Shown here: positions 28,433-37,005 of the stretch, one piece after another
Numbering within the stretch: position 1 is the stretch's first letter
How the letters are laid out: the number at the start of each line of letters is the position of its first letter
Assembly (NCBI RefSeq): GCF_014863545.1
Contig: NZ_CP062260.1
Coordinates: 6,163,501 to 6,227,500, forward strand
Length of the DNA stretch: 64,000 nucleotides
Origin: Paenibacillus sp. JNUCC32
GTDB lineage: Bacteria; Bacillota; Bacilli; Paenibacillales; Paenibacillaceae
Reading direction: 5' to 3'
Translations under genes and position numbers: made by a program
Notes under the pieces: model-generated
What the model was told of the DNA's origin: nothing
The model's input: only the letters and a program-made list of their open reading frames with translations
Database searches by the model: none

Positions 28433-31327
28433 ATGAAGAAAATTTTATCCGTAGCACTGTCTACAGCAATGGCATTCTCCATGTTTGCTTCTGTTGCATT
28501 CGGTGACGACGCACTCAACACTCAACAGAAATTTGATGTACTGAAAGAAAAAGGGATCTTCACTGGTTATCCAGACGGAACTGCTGGCCTGGACAAAGAA
28601 ATGACTCGCGCTGAGTTCGCTAAAGTCCTGGTTGGTATCATGGGTCTTGAGCCAATCGAAGGCAAAGCATCTTTCAAAGACAAAAACTACAAAGCTGACA
28701 AATGGCCAGCTCCTTACGTAGAAGCAGTTTACGCTGCAGGTCTGATGGAAGGTAAAAACACAACAAAAATGATCTTCGACTTCAACGGTAAAATCACCGT
28801 TCAAGAAATGGCGAAGGTTCTCGTTACTGCACAAAAACTCGAAATCCCAACTGAAACGAACAACAACGCTTCTGACTGGGCTAAAGGTTATGTGCAAGCA
28901 GCAATCAACGCTGGTCTGGTAGACGCTAAAGCGAACCCTAAAGCGAACGCTTCCCGTTCCCAACTGGTTGACGTTGCTTATTCCATCTACCTGGCTCAAC
29001 AAAAACCAGCTGTAGTTTCTTACGAAGTTAAGGAAGACGGCAAAGTAGTTGAGTTCAAACTTGCTAACAACGAAGTTGTTAAAGTAACTTTGGAAACTGC
29101 TTTGAAAGCTAACACAGCTACAGAAGTTAAGTTCTCCCATAACAGCTACGACTACACTGAAAGCGTAACTTGGGTTGTAACTGCAGCTACTAAGATCGAT
29201 TCCGTAACTGCTACCAACTACAAAGAAGTTACTGTTAAGTTCGATGGTGAAGTTGAAGCTAAAACTGCAGAAAACGAAGATAACTACAAAGTTACTGGCG
29301 TAACTTTCGAATCTGCTACATTGTCTGCTGACAAGCGCAGTGTATCTTTGCTAGTTGCTCAAGACGGTGGCAAACTTCCTGAGCAAAAAGATGCTAAGTT
29401 TGAAATCAATGGCGTGAAAAACTCTGACGGTTCCAGAACTTTCAAAGAAACTGTAACTATCAGAGCGGTTGATACTCAACTTCCAGAAGTAACTGAAGTT
29501 GTAGGTCTCGGAACGAAAGCATTTAAAGTGGTATTCTCCGAGCCAGTTCAAGCTACAACAGCTTCCAACATTTCTAACTACAAAATCGATGGTAAAGCAG
29601 TATCTGGCTGGGTGAAATTCACTTATCCTAACGTAGCTTTCATCACTACTGATCTTGCTGTAGGCGAGCATACATTGAACATTCAAGGCGTAACTGACTT
29701 TGCGAGTTTCAAAGTGAGCCCTACAGATGTTAAGTTCACGGTAGCTGAAGATAAAACAGCTCCAGAAGTGGTATCTGTAAAAACTAAAGATTTGACTAAA
29801 GTTGAAGTTGAATTCAATGAGTCCGTTAAATCTGTAGATAAGGCTTATCATACTTCTTCCGGCAAAACTGCTGATAAAGTTGAAATCAAGGATAATGTTG
29901 TTATTCTGACTTTCAGCACTGAAAGCAAAAAGTTGAGCTTGGGTGAAAACACGATCTATCTTGATGGTGTAAGAGACTACAGCGATAACTCTGCAAACCG
30001 TGAGGCGAAAGTTACTCCAGTACTGGATACTACACGTCCTACAGTTACAGATGTTAAAGTAGATGTGAAAGATAACAACACCCTCTTGACTGTCGAGTTC
30101 TCTAAAGATGTTAAATTGAGCGACATTCAAAACCGTGACAACTTCGTACTGAAAAATTCTAAAGGTGAAGTTGTAACTGACAAAGGTTTTAATAGCGGTA
30201 AACCTGTCAATGTTCCTACTTTTGAAGTGAGTACAACTAAGACTTATAACAATCGTGTAGTAATTAAATCCATTGGCAAATTGCCAGCAGGAAAATACAC
30301 TTTGGACGTAGCTAACATTCGTGATACTGCTTCCATCGGAAACACGATGTTGCCACAAACTCTTTCGGTTGATGTTACTAACTCCGATGCACTTCAACTT
30401 GTAAGAGCATGGGTAGATAGCACTTCCGATAATGATGATGTGTACGTTGATGTTCAATTTAACAGAGCTGTTGCAGTAGAAGGAAACGGTTCTGCATTGG
30501 ATATTAACAAGTACAGCTACGTAACTGGTACTGTTTACAGTGCATTCCCTACTAAAAATGCTTCAGCTCCAACTTTGAGAAATGCTGAAACAGTTCGTCT
30601 TACTATTCCTAAGAAGGACTTTGATCCTGCTAAGCTGACTGGTGCCGATCTGCGCGTAGTAAACGTTGCTGATCTTAACGGAAATTATCTGACTGATCTT
30701 CAAATTCCAATTTCCGCGAGCGTAGCTATTCCAGTGAAGTCAGTTAAAGCAACTGCTCTTGATAAAGTGAAAGTTGAATTCAACGGGAACGTTACATCTG
30801 TTGTTTCAAGCGACTTTTACTTCGGAACAGGTTCAGTACAGCGTACAGGAACAGCTGGAGAGCCAACATTCGATAATGGTGTAACAACAGTTGAGTTCAC
30901 ATTGAACGGTAAATTGGATCCAGCAAACTTAGGTCTTTTGACAACTGTTGGAACTCCTCAAAGTTCTGATAATCTTGGCCACAAGATTGCAGTAATTAAT
31001 ACCGCAGATAATAAAGCTATCGGCGATGGTATCGTACCAGAAGCAGTCGAAGCAACATCCGTTGTCGGATCTGTCTATGTAGACATTGAATTCAACGAAG
31101 ACGTTACAGTATACTATACTCCAGATGCATTCAAAGTGTATGTTGACGGTAGCACAGTTACTGTAAAAGGTGCTAAAAACCTTAACGCGAAAGTTGTTCG
31201 TGTAGAACTTGACAAACCATACAATCCAACTGAAGGTGGTCAAGTTTCCGTTGCAAAAGGTAAATATATCGTTGATGCAAATGACAACGCTGCAGACGCT
31301 ATTTACAAGGAAATCATCAAGAAGTAA
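28433..31327 (+). CDS. Major S-layer protein with N-terminal SLH domains
   Basis: Probable main S-layer subunit. From ATG 28433 it has a signal peptide (MKKILSVALSTAMAFSM, cleavage near SVAFG), three SLH domains in residues about 25-190 (for example AEFAKVLVGIMGL), then a series of Ig-like strands-and-loops modules of about 90 residues, such as VTVKFDGEVEAKT, VVFSEPVQATT, VEFNESVKSV and VEFSKDVKLS. It has 964 residues. Codon use is strongly restricted (GAA, AAA, GCT/GCA, GTT/GTA, AAC) compared with neighbouring genes, as in very highly expressed genes. In-frame ATG 28364 would add 23 polar residues before the signal peptide. Confidence 0.9.
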   Translation: MKKILSVALSTAMAFSMFASVAFGDDALNTQQKFDVLKEKGIFTGYPDGTAGLDKEMTRAEFAKVLVGIMGLEPIEGKASFKDKNYKADKWPAPYVEAVYAAGLMEGKNTTKMIFDFNGKITVQEMAKVLVTAQKLEIPTETNNNASDWAKGYVQAAINAGLVDAKANPKANASRSQLVDVAYSIYLAQQKPAVVSYEVKEDGKVVEFKLANNEVVKVTLETALKANTATEVKFSHNSYDYTESVTWVVTAATKIDSVTATNYKEVTVKFDGEVEAKTAENEDNYKVTGVTFESATLSADKRSVSLLVAQDGGKLPEQKDAKFEINGVKNSDGSRTFKETVTIRAVDTQLPEVTEVVGLGTKAFKVVFSEPVQATTASNISNYKIDGKAVSGWVKFTYPNVAFITTDLAVGEHTLNIQGVTDFASFKVSPTDVKFTVAEDKTAPEVVSVKTKDLTKVEVEFNESVKSVDKAYHTSSGKTADKVEIKDNVVILTFSTESKKLSLGENTIYLDGVRDYSDNSANREAKVTPVLDTTRPTVTDVKVDVKDNNTLLTVEFSKDVKLSDIQNRDNFVLKNSKGEVVTDKGFNSGKPVNVPTFEVSTTKTYNNRVVIKSIGKLPAGKYTLDVANIRDTASIGNTMLPQTLSVDVTNSDALQLVRAWVDSTSDNDDVYVDVQFNRAVAVEGNGSALDINKYSYVTGTVYSAFPTKNASAPTLRNAETVRLTIPKKDFDPAKLTGADLRVVNVADLNGNYLTDLQIPISASVAIPVKSVKATALDKVKVEFNGNVTSVVSSDFYFGTGSVQRTGTAGEPTFDNGVTTVEFTLNGKLDPANLGLLTTVGTPQSSDNLGHKIAVINTADNKAIGDGIVPEAVEATSVVGSVYVDIEFNEDVTVYYTPDAFKVYVDGSTVTVKGAKNLNAKVVRVELDKPYNPTEGGQVSVAKGKYIVDANDNAADAIYKEIIKK

Positions 31328-31347
31328 TAATCTCTTTGTTACAAAAG

Positions 31348-31379
31348 AACTGTCCGGAATTCTTTCCGGGCAGTTTTTT
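31348..31379 (+). terminator. Terminator of the S-layer gene
   Basis: A 12 bp stem (31348-31359 with 31364-31375, one G-U), loop TTCT, followed by TTTTTT. Confidence 0.94.
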
Positions 31380-31405
31380 ATTACATGCTTTAAAGGAGAA
31401 ATAAT

Positions 31406-31906
31406 ATGCGAAAAGCTTACAAAATGGCACTCGGAGTGCTTATTGTAGGAAGCAGTATTTTTGTAGGTTCGTTTCTGAATTTCCAAGTAACAGGCGCAGG
31501 CACAACCCCCGGCACCACCGACGACCCAGTCGTCACCAAGAGTTACGTAGACCAACAAATCCAGCAAGCACTTAATGGAGGTGGTGGGGGGACTACCAAC
31601 CCAACCAATCCTACCCAACCATCCCAAGGTGCCGATGAAGTCAAGAACGTTGCATTGAAGCCAGGCAAGATTCTAATCGCCGACGCAGGTACGGAATTCA
31701 TCGTGCGTTCAGGTAACGCTGTGATCTACACAGAAGTCGCTAGCGGCGTTGCGGATCTTACCGATGGTAAAGACCTGTTAAATGGCGAAACGGCGCCTAA
31801 GAACCATCTGCTTTCCTTCCCACGTGAAGGTCGCGGTATCCAGGTGAAAGAAGGCCAGACAAGCAATCTGATTGTCATGGTACGCGGCGGGTACACCATC
31901 AAATAG
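31406..31906 (+). CDS. Hypothetical exported protein next to the S-layer gene
   Basis: 166 residues with a basic start and a hydrophobic stretch (about residues 8-26) that is a signal peptide or anchor, then TKSYVDQQIQQAL (a short coiled-coil-like segment), a Gly5/Thr/Asn/Pro-rich linker (about 58-75) and a compact C-terminal beta domain with GKILIADAGTEFIVRSGNA. I do not recognise a characterised family. ATG follows AAAGGAGAAA. It lies 27 bases beyond the S-layer terminator, so it may be a read-through partner. Confidence 0.75.
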   Translation: MRKAYKMALGVLIVGSSIFVGSFLNFQVTGAGTTPGTTDDPVVTKSYVDQQIQQALNGGGGGTTNPTNPTQPSQGADEVKNVALKPGKILIADAGTEFIVRSGNAVIYTEVASGVADLTDGKDLLNGETAPKNHLLSFPREGRGIQVKEGQTSNLIVMVRGGYTIK

Positions 31907-31916
31907 TGTCATCAAC

Positions 31917-31934
31917 TAGGGGCGTTAGCCCCTA
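31917..31934 (+). terminator. Possible weak terminator
   Basis: TAGGGGC (31917-31923) pairs with GCCCCTA (31928-31934) around GTTA, ten bases after the stop. No T-run follows, so termination is uncertain. Confidence 0.4.
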
Positions 31935-32023
31935 ATAATATTGCCTCTTCCACCAAGTACGTGATAACTTTCGTCCGGTACAATCCTCTTATAATTATTG
32001 CCAGTTGTGACAACGTTTTATAC

Positions 32024-32052
32024 GTGTGAGTGCTTTGAAATCGACTCATACT
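32024..32052 (+). promoter_or_regulatory. Candidate sigma-G promoter of the SASP gene
   Basis: GTGTG (32024-32028), 17-base spacer, CATACTA (32046-32052) fits the late forespore sigma-G pattern GHATR ... CATNHTA with one mismatch in the -35. It is 35 bases before a spore-protein gene, where such a promoter is expected. Confidence 0.6.
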
Positions 32053-32087
32053 ACTTCTGTAAAAACCAATACAGGAGGTGTATTTTC

Positions 32088-32375
32088 ATGGCACGCAGCA
32101 GTCGTAATCGTCAAGTGGTTCCGGAAAGTCGTGAAATGCTGAAGCAAATGAAATACGAAATCGCAGCAGAGTTTGGATTACCGGTGGGATATGGCAGCAG
32201 CTCGTATGGAGCAGATACGGAATTCGGTTCTGAGCTTGGAGCCATCGGAGGAGGTTCCTCCAGCCGTCGCGCTGGATGGGGGCATCTGACATCCCGCGAG
32301 AACGGATCCGTTGGCGGAGAGATCACGAAGCGTTTGGTTCAGAACGCCGAGCAAAGCCTCTTCGGCAGACTGTAG
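32088..32375 (+). CDS. Small acid-soluble spore protein, alpha/beta type
   Basis: DNA-binding protein that saturates and protects spore chromosomes and is degraded at germination. It has the two conserved blocks: [17 protein letters not shown] (with the EIAxEFG site cut by the germination protease) and [16 protein letters not shown] near the C-terminus. At 95 residues it is longer than the usual 60-75; the excess is a Gly/Ser-rich stretch (about residues 35-65) between the blocks. ATG 32088 follows AGGAGGTG (32073-32080). Confidence 0.9.
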   Translation: MARSSRNRQVVPESREMLKQMKYEIAAEFGLPVGYGSSSYGADTEFGSELGAIGGGSSSRRAGWGHLTSRENGSVGGEITKRLVQNAEQSLFGRL

Positions 32376-32465
32376 TCATTTTTCGATATAAGACGGAACT
32401 TATTCTTGATTAACATTCGATTGAAAAACCCAAGAAAATCCTTGAAAAACAGCTCACTAACTGGA

Positions 32466-32494
32466 TTGACACCTGGTAACAAATAAGTTAATAT
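32466..32494 (+). promoter_or_regulatory. Candidate sigma-A promoter of metK
   Basis: TTGACA (32466-32471), 17-base spacer, TAATAT (32489-32494). Perfect -35, moderate -10. Confidence 0.6.
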
Positions 32495-32518
32495 GCATGT
32501 TGAGGATTGTACATTTCA

Positions 32519-32549
32519 AACCTTTTCCTGTCGGAAAAGGTTCATTTTT
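32519..32549 (+). terminator. Intrinsic terminator inside the metK leader
   Basis: AACCTTTTCC (32519-32528) pairs with GGAAAAGGTT (32533-32542) around TGTC, followed by CATTTTTTG. It lies between the metK promoter and start codon, so it may be an attenuator. The leader before it is only about 20 bases and shows no S-box sequence. ACCTC (32558-32562) could also pair with the GAGGT (32590-32594) of the ribosome binding site. Confidence 0.65.
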
Positions 32550-32601
32550 TGTGTAGGACCTCTTGATATATCACATACTATTCATATGGGAGGTTGATCT
32601 C

Positions 32602-33807
32602 ATGTCTTTAACAGGGCGACGTTTATTTACATCTGAGTCCGTAACTGAAGGACATCCGGATAAAATCTGTGACCAGATTTCTGATGCGGTACTCGATGCT
32701 TTTTTGGCTAACGATCCGAACGCACGCGTAGCTTGTGAAGTTTCCGTTGCGACTGGTCTTGTTTTGGTCATTGGTGAAATTAGCACTAAATCTGAATACG
32801 TGGATATTCCATCCATCGTACGCAATACCGTGAAGGAAATCGGGTATACCCGTGCAAAATACGGTTTTGATTCCAATACATGCGCGGTGCTGACATCGCT
32901 GAATGAGCAATCGGCCGATATTGCACAGGGGGTAAACGCTGCACTGGAGAATCGTGATCCTTCCCAAGTGGACAAGGAAACGGAGAACATCGGTGCTGGT
33001 GACCAAGGTCTGATGTTTGGTTTTGCAACGAACGAGACGCCAGAATTGATGCCTCTTCCAATTGCATTGTCTCACCGCATTGCTCGTCGTTTGTCCGAGG
33101 TACGTAAAGACGGTACGCTGGATTACCTGCGTCCGGACGGTAAAACTCAGGTAACGATCGAGTATGACGGCAATACGCCGGTCCGCGTGGATACGATCGT
33201 GGTATCGACTCAACATGCCGAAGAAGCAACACTGGAGCAAATCCAGAAGGATATTAAAGAACAAGTCATTCTTCCTGTCGTACCGGCTGAATTGCTGGAC
33301 GCAGAAACCAAATACTTCATCAACCCTACCGGCCGTTTCGTCATCGGTGGTCCTCAAGGCGATGCTGGTCTGACTGGCCGCAAAATCATCGTTGACACTT
33401 ATGGCGGCTACGCTCGTCATGGCGGCGGTGCATTCTCCGGTAAGGATCCTACAAAAGTCGACCGTTCCGCTGCTTACGCGGCGCGCTACGTGGCTAAAAA
33501 CCTGGTTGCCGCAGGACTCGCGGACAAGTGCGAAATCCAATTGGCTTACGCCATCGGTGTCGCTAACCCAGTGTCGATCAGTGTCGACACATATGGTACA
33601 GGTAAAGTAAGCGAAGAGAAGCTGGTTGAGCTTGTGCGTAACAACTTTGACCTGCGTCCGGCTGGAATCATCCGCATGCTGGATCTTCGTCGTCCGATCT
33701 ACAAGCAAACGGCGGCGTACGGACATTTTGGACGTACCGACCTGGATCTGCCTTGGGAACGCGTTGACAAAGCCGATGCGCTGAAAGAACAAGCTGGCGT
33801 AAAATAA
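32602..33807 (+). CDS. metK: S-adenosylmethionine synthetase
   Basis: Makes S-adenosylmethionine from methionine and ATP. It has the ATP motif [14 protein letters not shown] (about residues 13-26), [12 protein letters not shown], and the P-loop-like [23 protein letters not shown]. The length is 401 residues, as usual. ATG 32602 follows GGGAGGT (32588-32594) with seven-base spacing; the frame extends upstream without a better start. Single gene with its own promoter and terminator. Confidence 0.97.
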   Translation: MSLTGRRLFTSESVTEGHPDKICDQISDAVLDAFLANDPNARVACEVSVATGLVLVIGEISTKSEYVDIPSIVRNTVKEIGYTRAKYGFDSNTCAVLTSLNEQSADIAQGVNAALENRDPSQVDKETENIGAGDQGLMFGFATNETPELMPLPIALSHRIARRLSEVRKDGTLDYLRPDGKTQVTIEYDGNTPVRVDTIVVSTQHAEEATLEQIQKDIKEQVILPVVPAELLDAETKYFINPTGRFVIGGPQGDAGLTGRKIIVDTYGGYARHGGGAFSGKDPTKVDRSAAYAARYVAKNLVAAGLADKCEIQLAYAIGVANPVSISVDTYGTGKVSEEKLVELVRNNFDLRPAGIIRMLDLRRPIYKQTAAYGHFGRTDLDLPWERVDKADALKEQAGVK

Positions 33808-33841
33808 GGTAATTATAGGATATGTTCCGGATATAAAGTTT

Positions 33842-33890
33842 AGGCATGTGCCGATTCCATTTTTCTTTTGAAAAAGGCACATGCCTTTTT
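33842..33890 (+). terminator. Terminator of metK
   Basis: AGGCATGTGCC (33842-33852) pairs with GGCACATGCCT (33876-33886) and is followed by a T-run. The 23-base loop is T-rich. Confidence 0.88.
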
Positions 33891-34032
33891 GTGTTTTAAA
33901 TCCTCTCAAGATGTAGCGATGAAACTGGAGAAGGATTTGAATTTATGACAAAAATGCAATAATTATAATGCCGATATCTAGCGTAGGTATCGGCTATTTT
34001 TGATTAATAATTGGTAACAAAGGAATATACTT

Positions 34033-34176
34033 TATGACAAACTAGTTACTTTTAGATGAAAATATAGTAACATAGGATTGATTTACATAGGCTCCTAAAA
34101 AATGCCGCTACAATTTTGCTAAGACTTGGTGTACGATACGCGAAAGTGTTTTTTTTATAACAAATTCGTAACTTTT
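34033..34176 (+). repeat. Pair of imperfect 21-base direct repeats before the glycosidase gene
   Basis: 34033-34053 and 34156-34176 share the pattern TATRACAAAYT-GT-ACTTTT, about 120 bases apart, in the 450-base gap between metK and the next gene. The gap has no gene. The repeats could be binding sites for a regulator, but no known operator was recognised. Confidence 0.4.
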
Positions 34177-34257
34177 CCTCAAAAATGAAGTCTATTAAAT
34201 AGAGACTTTATATGTTCGGCATCCGTGTTGAACGAGAGATGGGAGAGTTACGATTAC

Positions 34258-36960
34258 ATGGTTAGTCAGGGGAAAACACTGAAGTCTGCAAAATCAGGCG
34301 TGGGCAAGAAATGGTTGATTATCACATTGGCCGGGGTCATCTGGGTGGGCCCTGTGCTAAGCAGCGGTATACCGGTGATAGAGAATCTATCAACTTCTTC
34401 GGTAGCATACGCGGCAACCACATCAGCGAAGAAGCTGGGTGAGGAAATCATTACGTCCGGCGCGGTTTTGATGAAGTATCAGTATATCAACAGTGCCGGC
34501 GCGAAATCGCTGGCGAATGTCATTCGGGTGGATCTCAACAACAAATATGTGAAGCTGGATGTCATGACAGGGCAAGGCAATCAATTTACAACAAGACAAA
34601 GCACGGGCGGAATGGCGAAGGAAAACGGTGCGGTAGCAGCGATCAACGGGGATTTCTTTAACACCGGCAGAGAAGGAGCACCGATGGGCGCTCAGGTCTC
34701 GAATGGTCTTTTGATGTCGTCGCCTTCGGATCTTAAAGGCATGTATGCTTTTGCCGTGACGAATGACGGAAAGCCGATCCTGGATGAGTTTGCTTTTTCG
34801 GGAAGCATTACCGCTGAGAACGGAACCACATTCCCGCTGGCAGGCATGAACAAAACAGCATATACACCGGAAGGTACCGGATCGAATTACAGCCATGTGA
34901 ACGCAGCTTATATATACACGAGTGCATGGAAGGCTCTGGAGCGTCCGAAAAACAGCTCAAGCACACCGACCGAAGTGATGGTGACCGACGGGGTCATAAC
35001 GGATATTTCGGTGATGGCCGGAATACCTACGGCAGTTCCGGAAGGAAGCTACATTCTTCGTACGCATGGCGCCGCTGCCGAGTTCGTGAAGAACAACCTG
35101 GCCGTAGGCCAGAGGTTAGAAGCGGATTATGCGCTCGTATCGAAAAAGACCGGTCAAAAGCTGGATCCTACGAATCTGCAGATGATGATTGGCGGCCATA
35201 CGATACTGGTGGATAACGGCAAAGCGAAGTCCTTTTCAAGAAACGTGAATGATCTCGGAGGCAATCGTGCGCGTACGGCAGTGGGTTACTCCAAAGACGG
35301 ACGTTACGCCTACCTGATCGCCACGGAGAGCAACGATAACAGCAAAGGCATGACGCTGCAGCAGCTTCAGGATTTCATGACGAAGGTTGGCGTATGGAAG
35401 GGAATGAACCTCGACGGCGGCGGATCGACCACAATGGTCAACCGACCATTAGCCGAGATGAATACCCAGTTGACCTTCAACACGGAGTACGGAACGACGC
35501 AGCGAAGCATCGTAAATGCACTCGGCGTGTTCTCGACGGCACCTAAAGGCAGCTTGAAGGGCTTGAAGGTAAGCGGCAGCAACACACTTCTGATTGGGCA
35601 AATCGGAACATATCAACTCAAGGGCTATGATACTTACTATAATCCCATTGAGGCTGGCTCGATTAAACCGACCTGGAAATCCAGCAATGGCAACCTTGCG
35701 GTTAACGGCCAAAGCATAAAAGCAACGAAGCCGGGCACATCGACCCTGACGGCGGTAAGCGGCAGCACCAAAGCGACGATGCAGGTCAAGGTGCTGGGTG
35801 CGGATGATCTCGTTGCCTTGACTACAGGCGTTTCCAGTGCACCGCTGCAGGCTGGAACGAGCGTTTCCGTACCGGTAACCGCCGTAACGAGCAACGGCCA
35901 AAGCTTGGAGGTTCCGAGCAGTGCGCTGAAATGGGAGTTTATCGGCTTCAAAGGCAGCGTCAAAGACGGCCGCCTGACCGTATCCTCAGTGAACAGCAAT
36001 ACGAAAGTCGGTTATGCCATCGCACGTTATGATGGATTTAGCACAGTCGTTATTTTGTCGGCAGCAGGCGAGAGCACGTGGGAGAACTTCGAGAATGTAA
36101 ATTACCCGGTGAAGTTCACGACCAACGTGCCTGCAGTTACCGGGACGGCAGCGATCCAAAACGGCAGCGGAACAAGGGCAACCTCCAAAGTCTTGAACCT
36201 AACCTATGATATGACAGGCGGGCTGGGACAAAAAATGTACGCTTATGCCGAGCTGAATGGCACGACAGGCAAAACGATTCCTGCACAGGCAACGTCCATG
36301 ACGATTGACGTGGAGGGAGATAACAGCCTGAACTGGCTGCGTGCGGAGCTCAAGGACAATAACGGGAAAACCGTGTACGTCGATCTGGCTAAGGCGATTG
36401 ATTGGAGCGGCTGGAAGACGCTGAGCATCGATTTGAGCGGATATAACATTGCGTTCCCGGCCCAAATGAAGCGGTTGTATGTCGTGAACGTGGAAGAGGG
36501 CCAGGACGAGCGTGCATTGACTGGGGCCGTGTCTTTTGACGATATTCGCTTCACGATGCCGTCCCTGTCAGGAAATGAAGGACTTCCAACAGGTAAAGCG
36601 GTCATGACCATTGGGCAAAAATCGCTCATGCTGAATGGTTCGAAAGTGGCAATCGATTCCGCGCCAATCCTGAAAAACGGAACGACCTATGTTCCGATTA
36701 AGCATGTGCTCGACGCCTTCGGCGGGCAAGCGACCTGGAACCAATCCGCGCAGCGGGTAGGCGTTCTGAGAGGCGGCATGCTCATGGAATTGACGGTAGG
36801 CAAAAAGGAATTCATCCTCAACGGTAAACGCAGTTCGGCGGCTGTGGCACCTATGGTTCAAGGTGGTAGGACTTTGGTCCCTCTTCGTCTCGTTTCCGAG
36901 CAATTAGGCCTTAAAGTAAAATGGGACAAGAACACGAAGACCGTTACGATCGAATCATGA
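34258..36960 (+). CDS. Exported phosphodiester glycosidase with stalk domain
   Basis: Secreted enzyme of the NAGPA/phosphodiester glycosidase type. It has a signal peptide (cleavage near VAYAATT), then a catalytic domain of about 330 residues with the family segments VAAINGDFFN, ARTAVGYSKDGR and MNLDGGGSTTM. Next comes a Big2-like Ig domain (STLTAVSGS), a carbohydrate-binding-like region (about 600-780), and at the C-terminus two copper-amine-oxidase-type stalk repeats (YVPIKHVLDAFGG, LVPLRLVSEQLG). GTG 34225 is in frame but lacks a site; ATG 34258 follows GGGAGAG. 900 residues. The natural substrate may be a wall or capsule phosphodiester. Confidence 0.82.
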   Translation: MVSQGKTLKSAKSGVGKKWLIITLAGVIWVGPVLSSGIPVIENLSTSSVAYAATTSAKKLGEEIITSGAVLMKYQYINSAGAKSLANVIRVDLNNKYVKLDVMTGQGNQFTTRQSTGGMAKENGAVAAINGDFFNTGREGAPMGAQVSNGLLMSSPSDLKGMYAFAVTNDGKPILDEFAFSGSITAENGTTFPLAGMNKTAYTPEGTGSNYSHVNAAYIYTSAWKALERPKNSSSTPTEVMVTDGVITDISVMAGIPTAVPEGSYILRTHGAAAEFVKNNLAVGQRLEADYALVSKKTGQKLDPTNLQMMIGGHTILVDNGKAKSFSRNVNDLGGNRARTAVGYSKDGRYAYLIATESNDNSKGMTLQQLQDFMTKVGVWKGMNLDGGGSTTMVNRPLAEMNTQLTFNTEYGTTQRSIVNALGVFSTAPKGSLKGLKVSGSNTLLIGQIGTYQLKGYDTYYNPIEAGSIKPTWKSSNGNLAVNGQSIKATKPGTSTLTAVSGSTKATMQVKVLGADDLVALTTGVSSAPLQAGTSVSVPVTAVTSNGQSLEVPSSALKWEFIGFKGSVKDGRLTVSSVNSNTKVGYAIARYDGFSTVVILSAAGESTWENFENVNYPVKFTTNVPAVTGTAAIQNGSGTRATSKVLNLTYDMTGGLGQKMYAYAELNGTTGKTIPAQATSMTIDVEGDNSLNWLRAELKDNNGKTVYVDLAKAIDWSGWKTLSIDLSGYNIAFPAQMKRLYVVNVEEGQDERALTGAVSFDDIRFTMPSLSGNEGLPTGKAVMTIGQKSLMLNGSKVAIDSAPILKNGTTYVPIKHVLDAFGGQATWNQSAQRVGVLRGGMLMELTVGKKEFILNGKRSSAAVAPMVQGGRTLVPLRLVSEQLGLKVKWDKNTKTVTIES

Positions 36961-36971
36961 TATGGTATGAT
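36944..36971 (+). promoter_or_regulatory. Candidate promoter of degSU
   Basis: TTACGA (36944-36949), 16-base spacer, TATGAT (36966-36971), straddling the stop codon of the preceding gene and 35 bases before degS. Confidence 0.4.
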
Positions 36972-37005
36972 ATGTATATGAAACGTTAGAAATGGAGTAG
37001 AGTGC

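Noticed and set aside
32623..33909. 428-residue antisense open frame across metK
   Set aside because: It is a shadow of the strongly conserved metK; its translation has no recognisable domain and no ribosome binding site or promoter.
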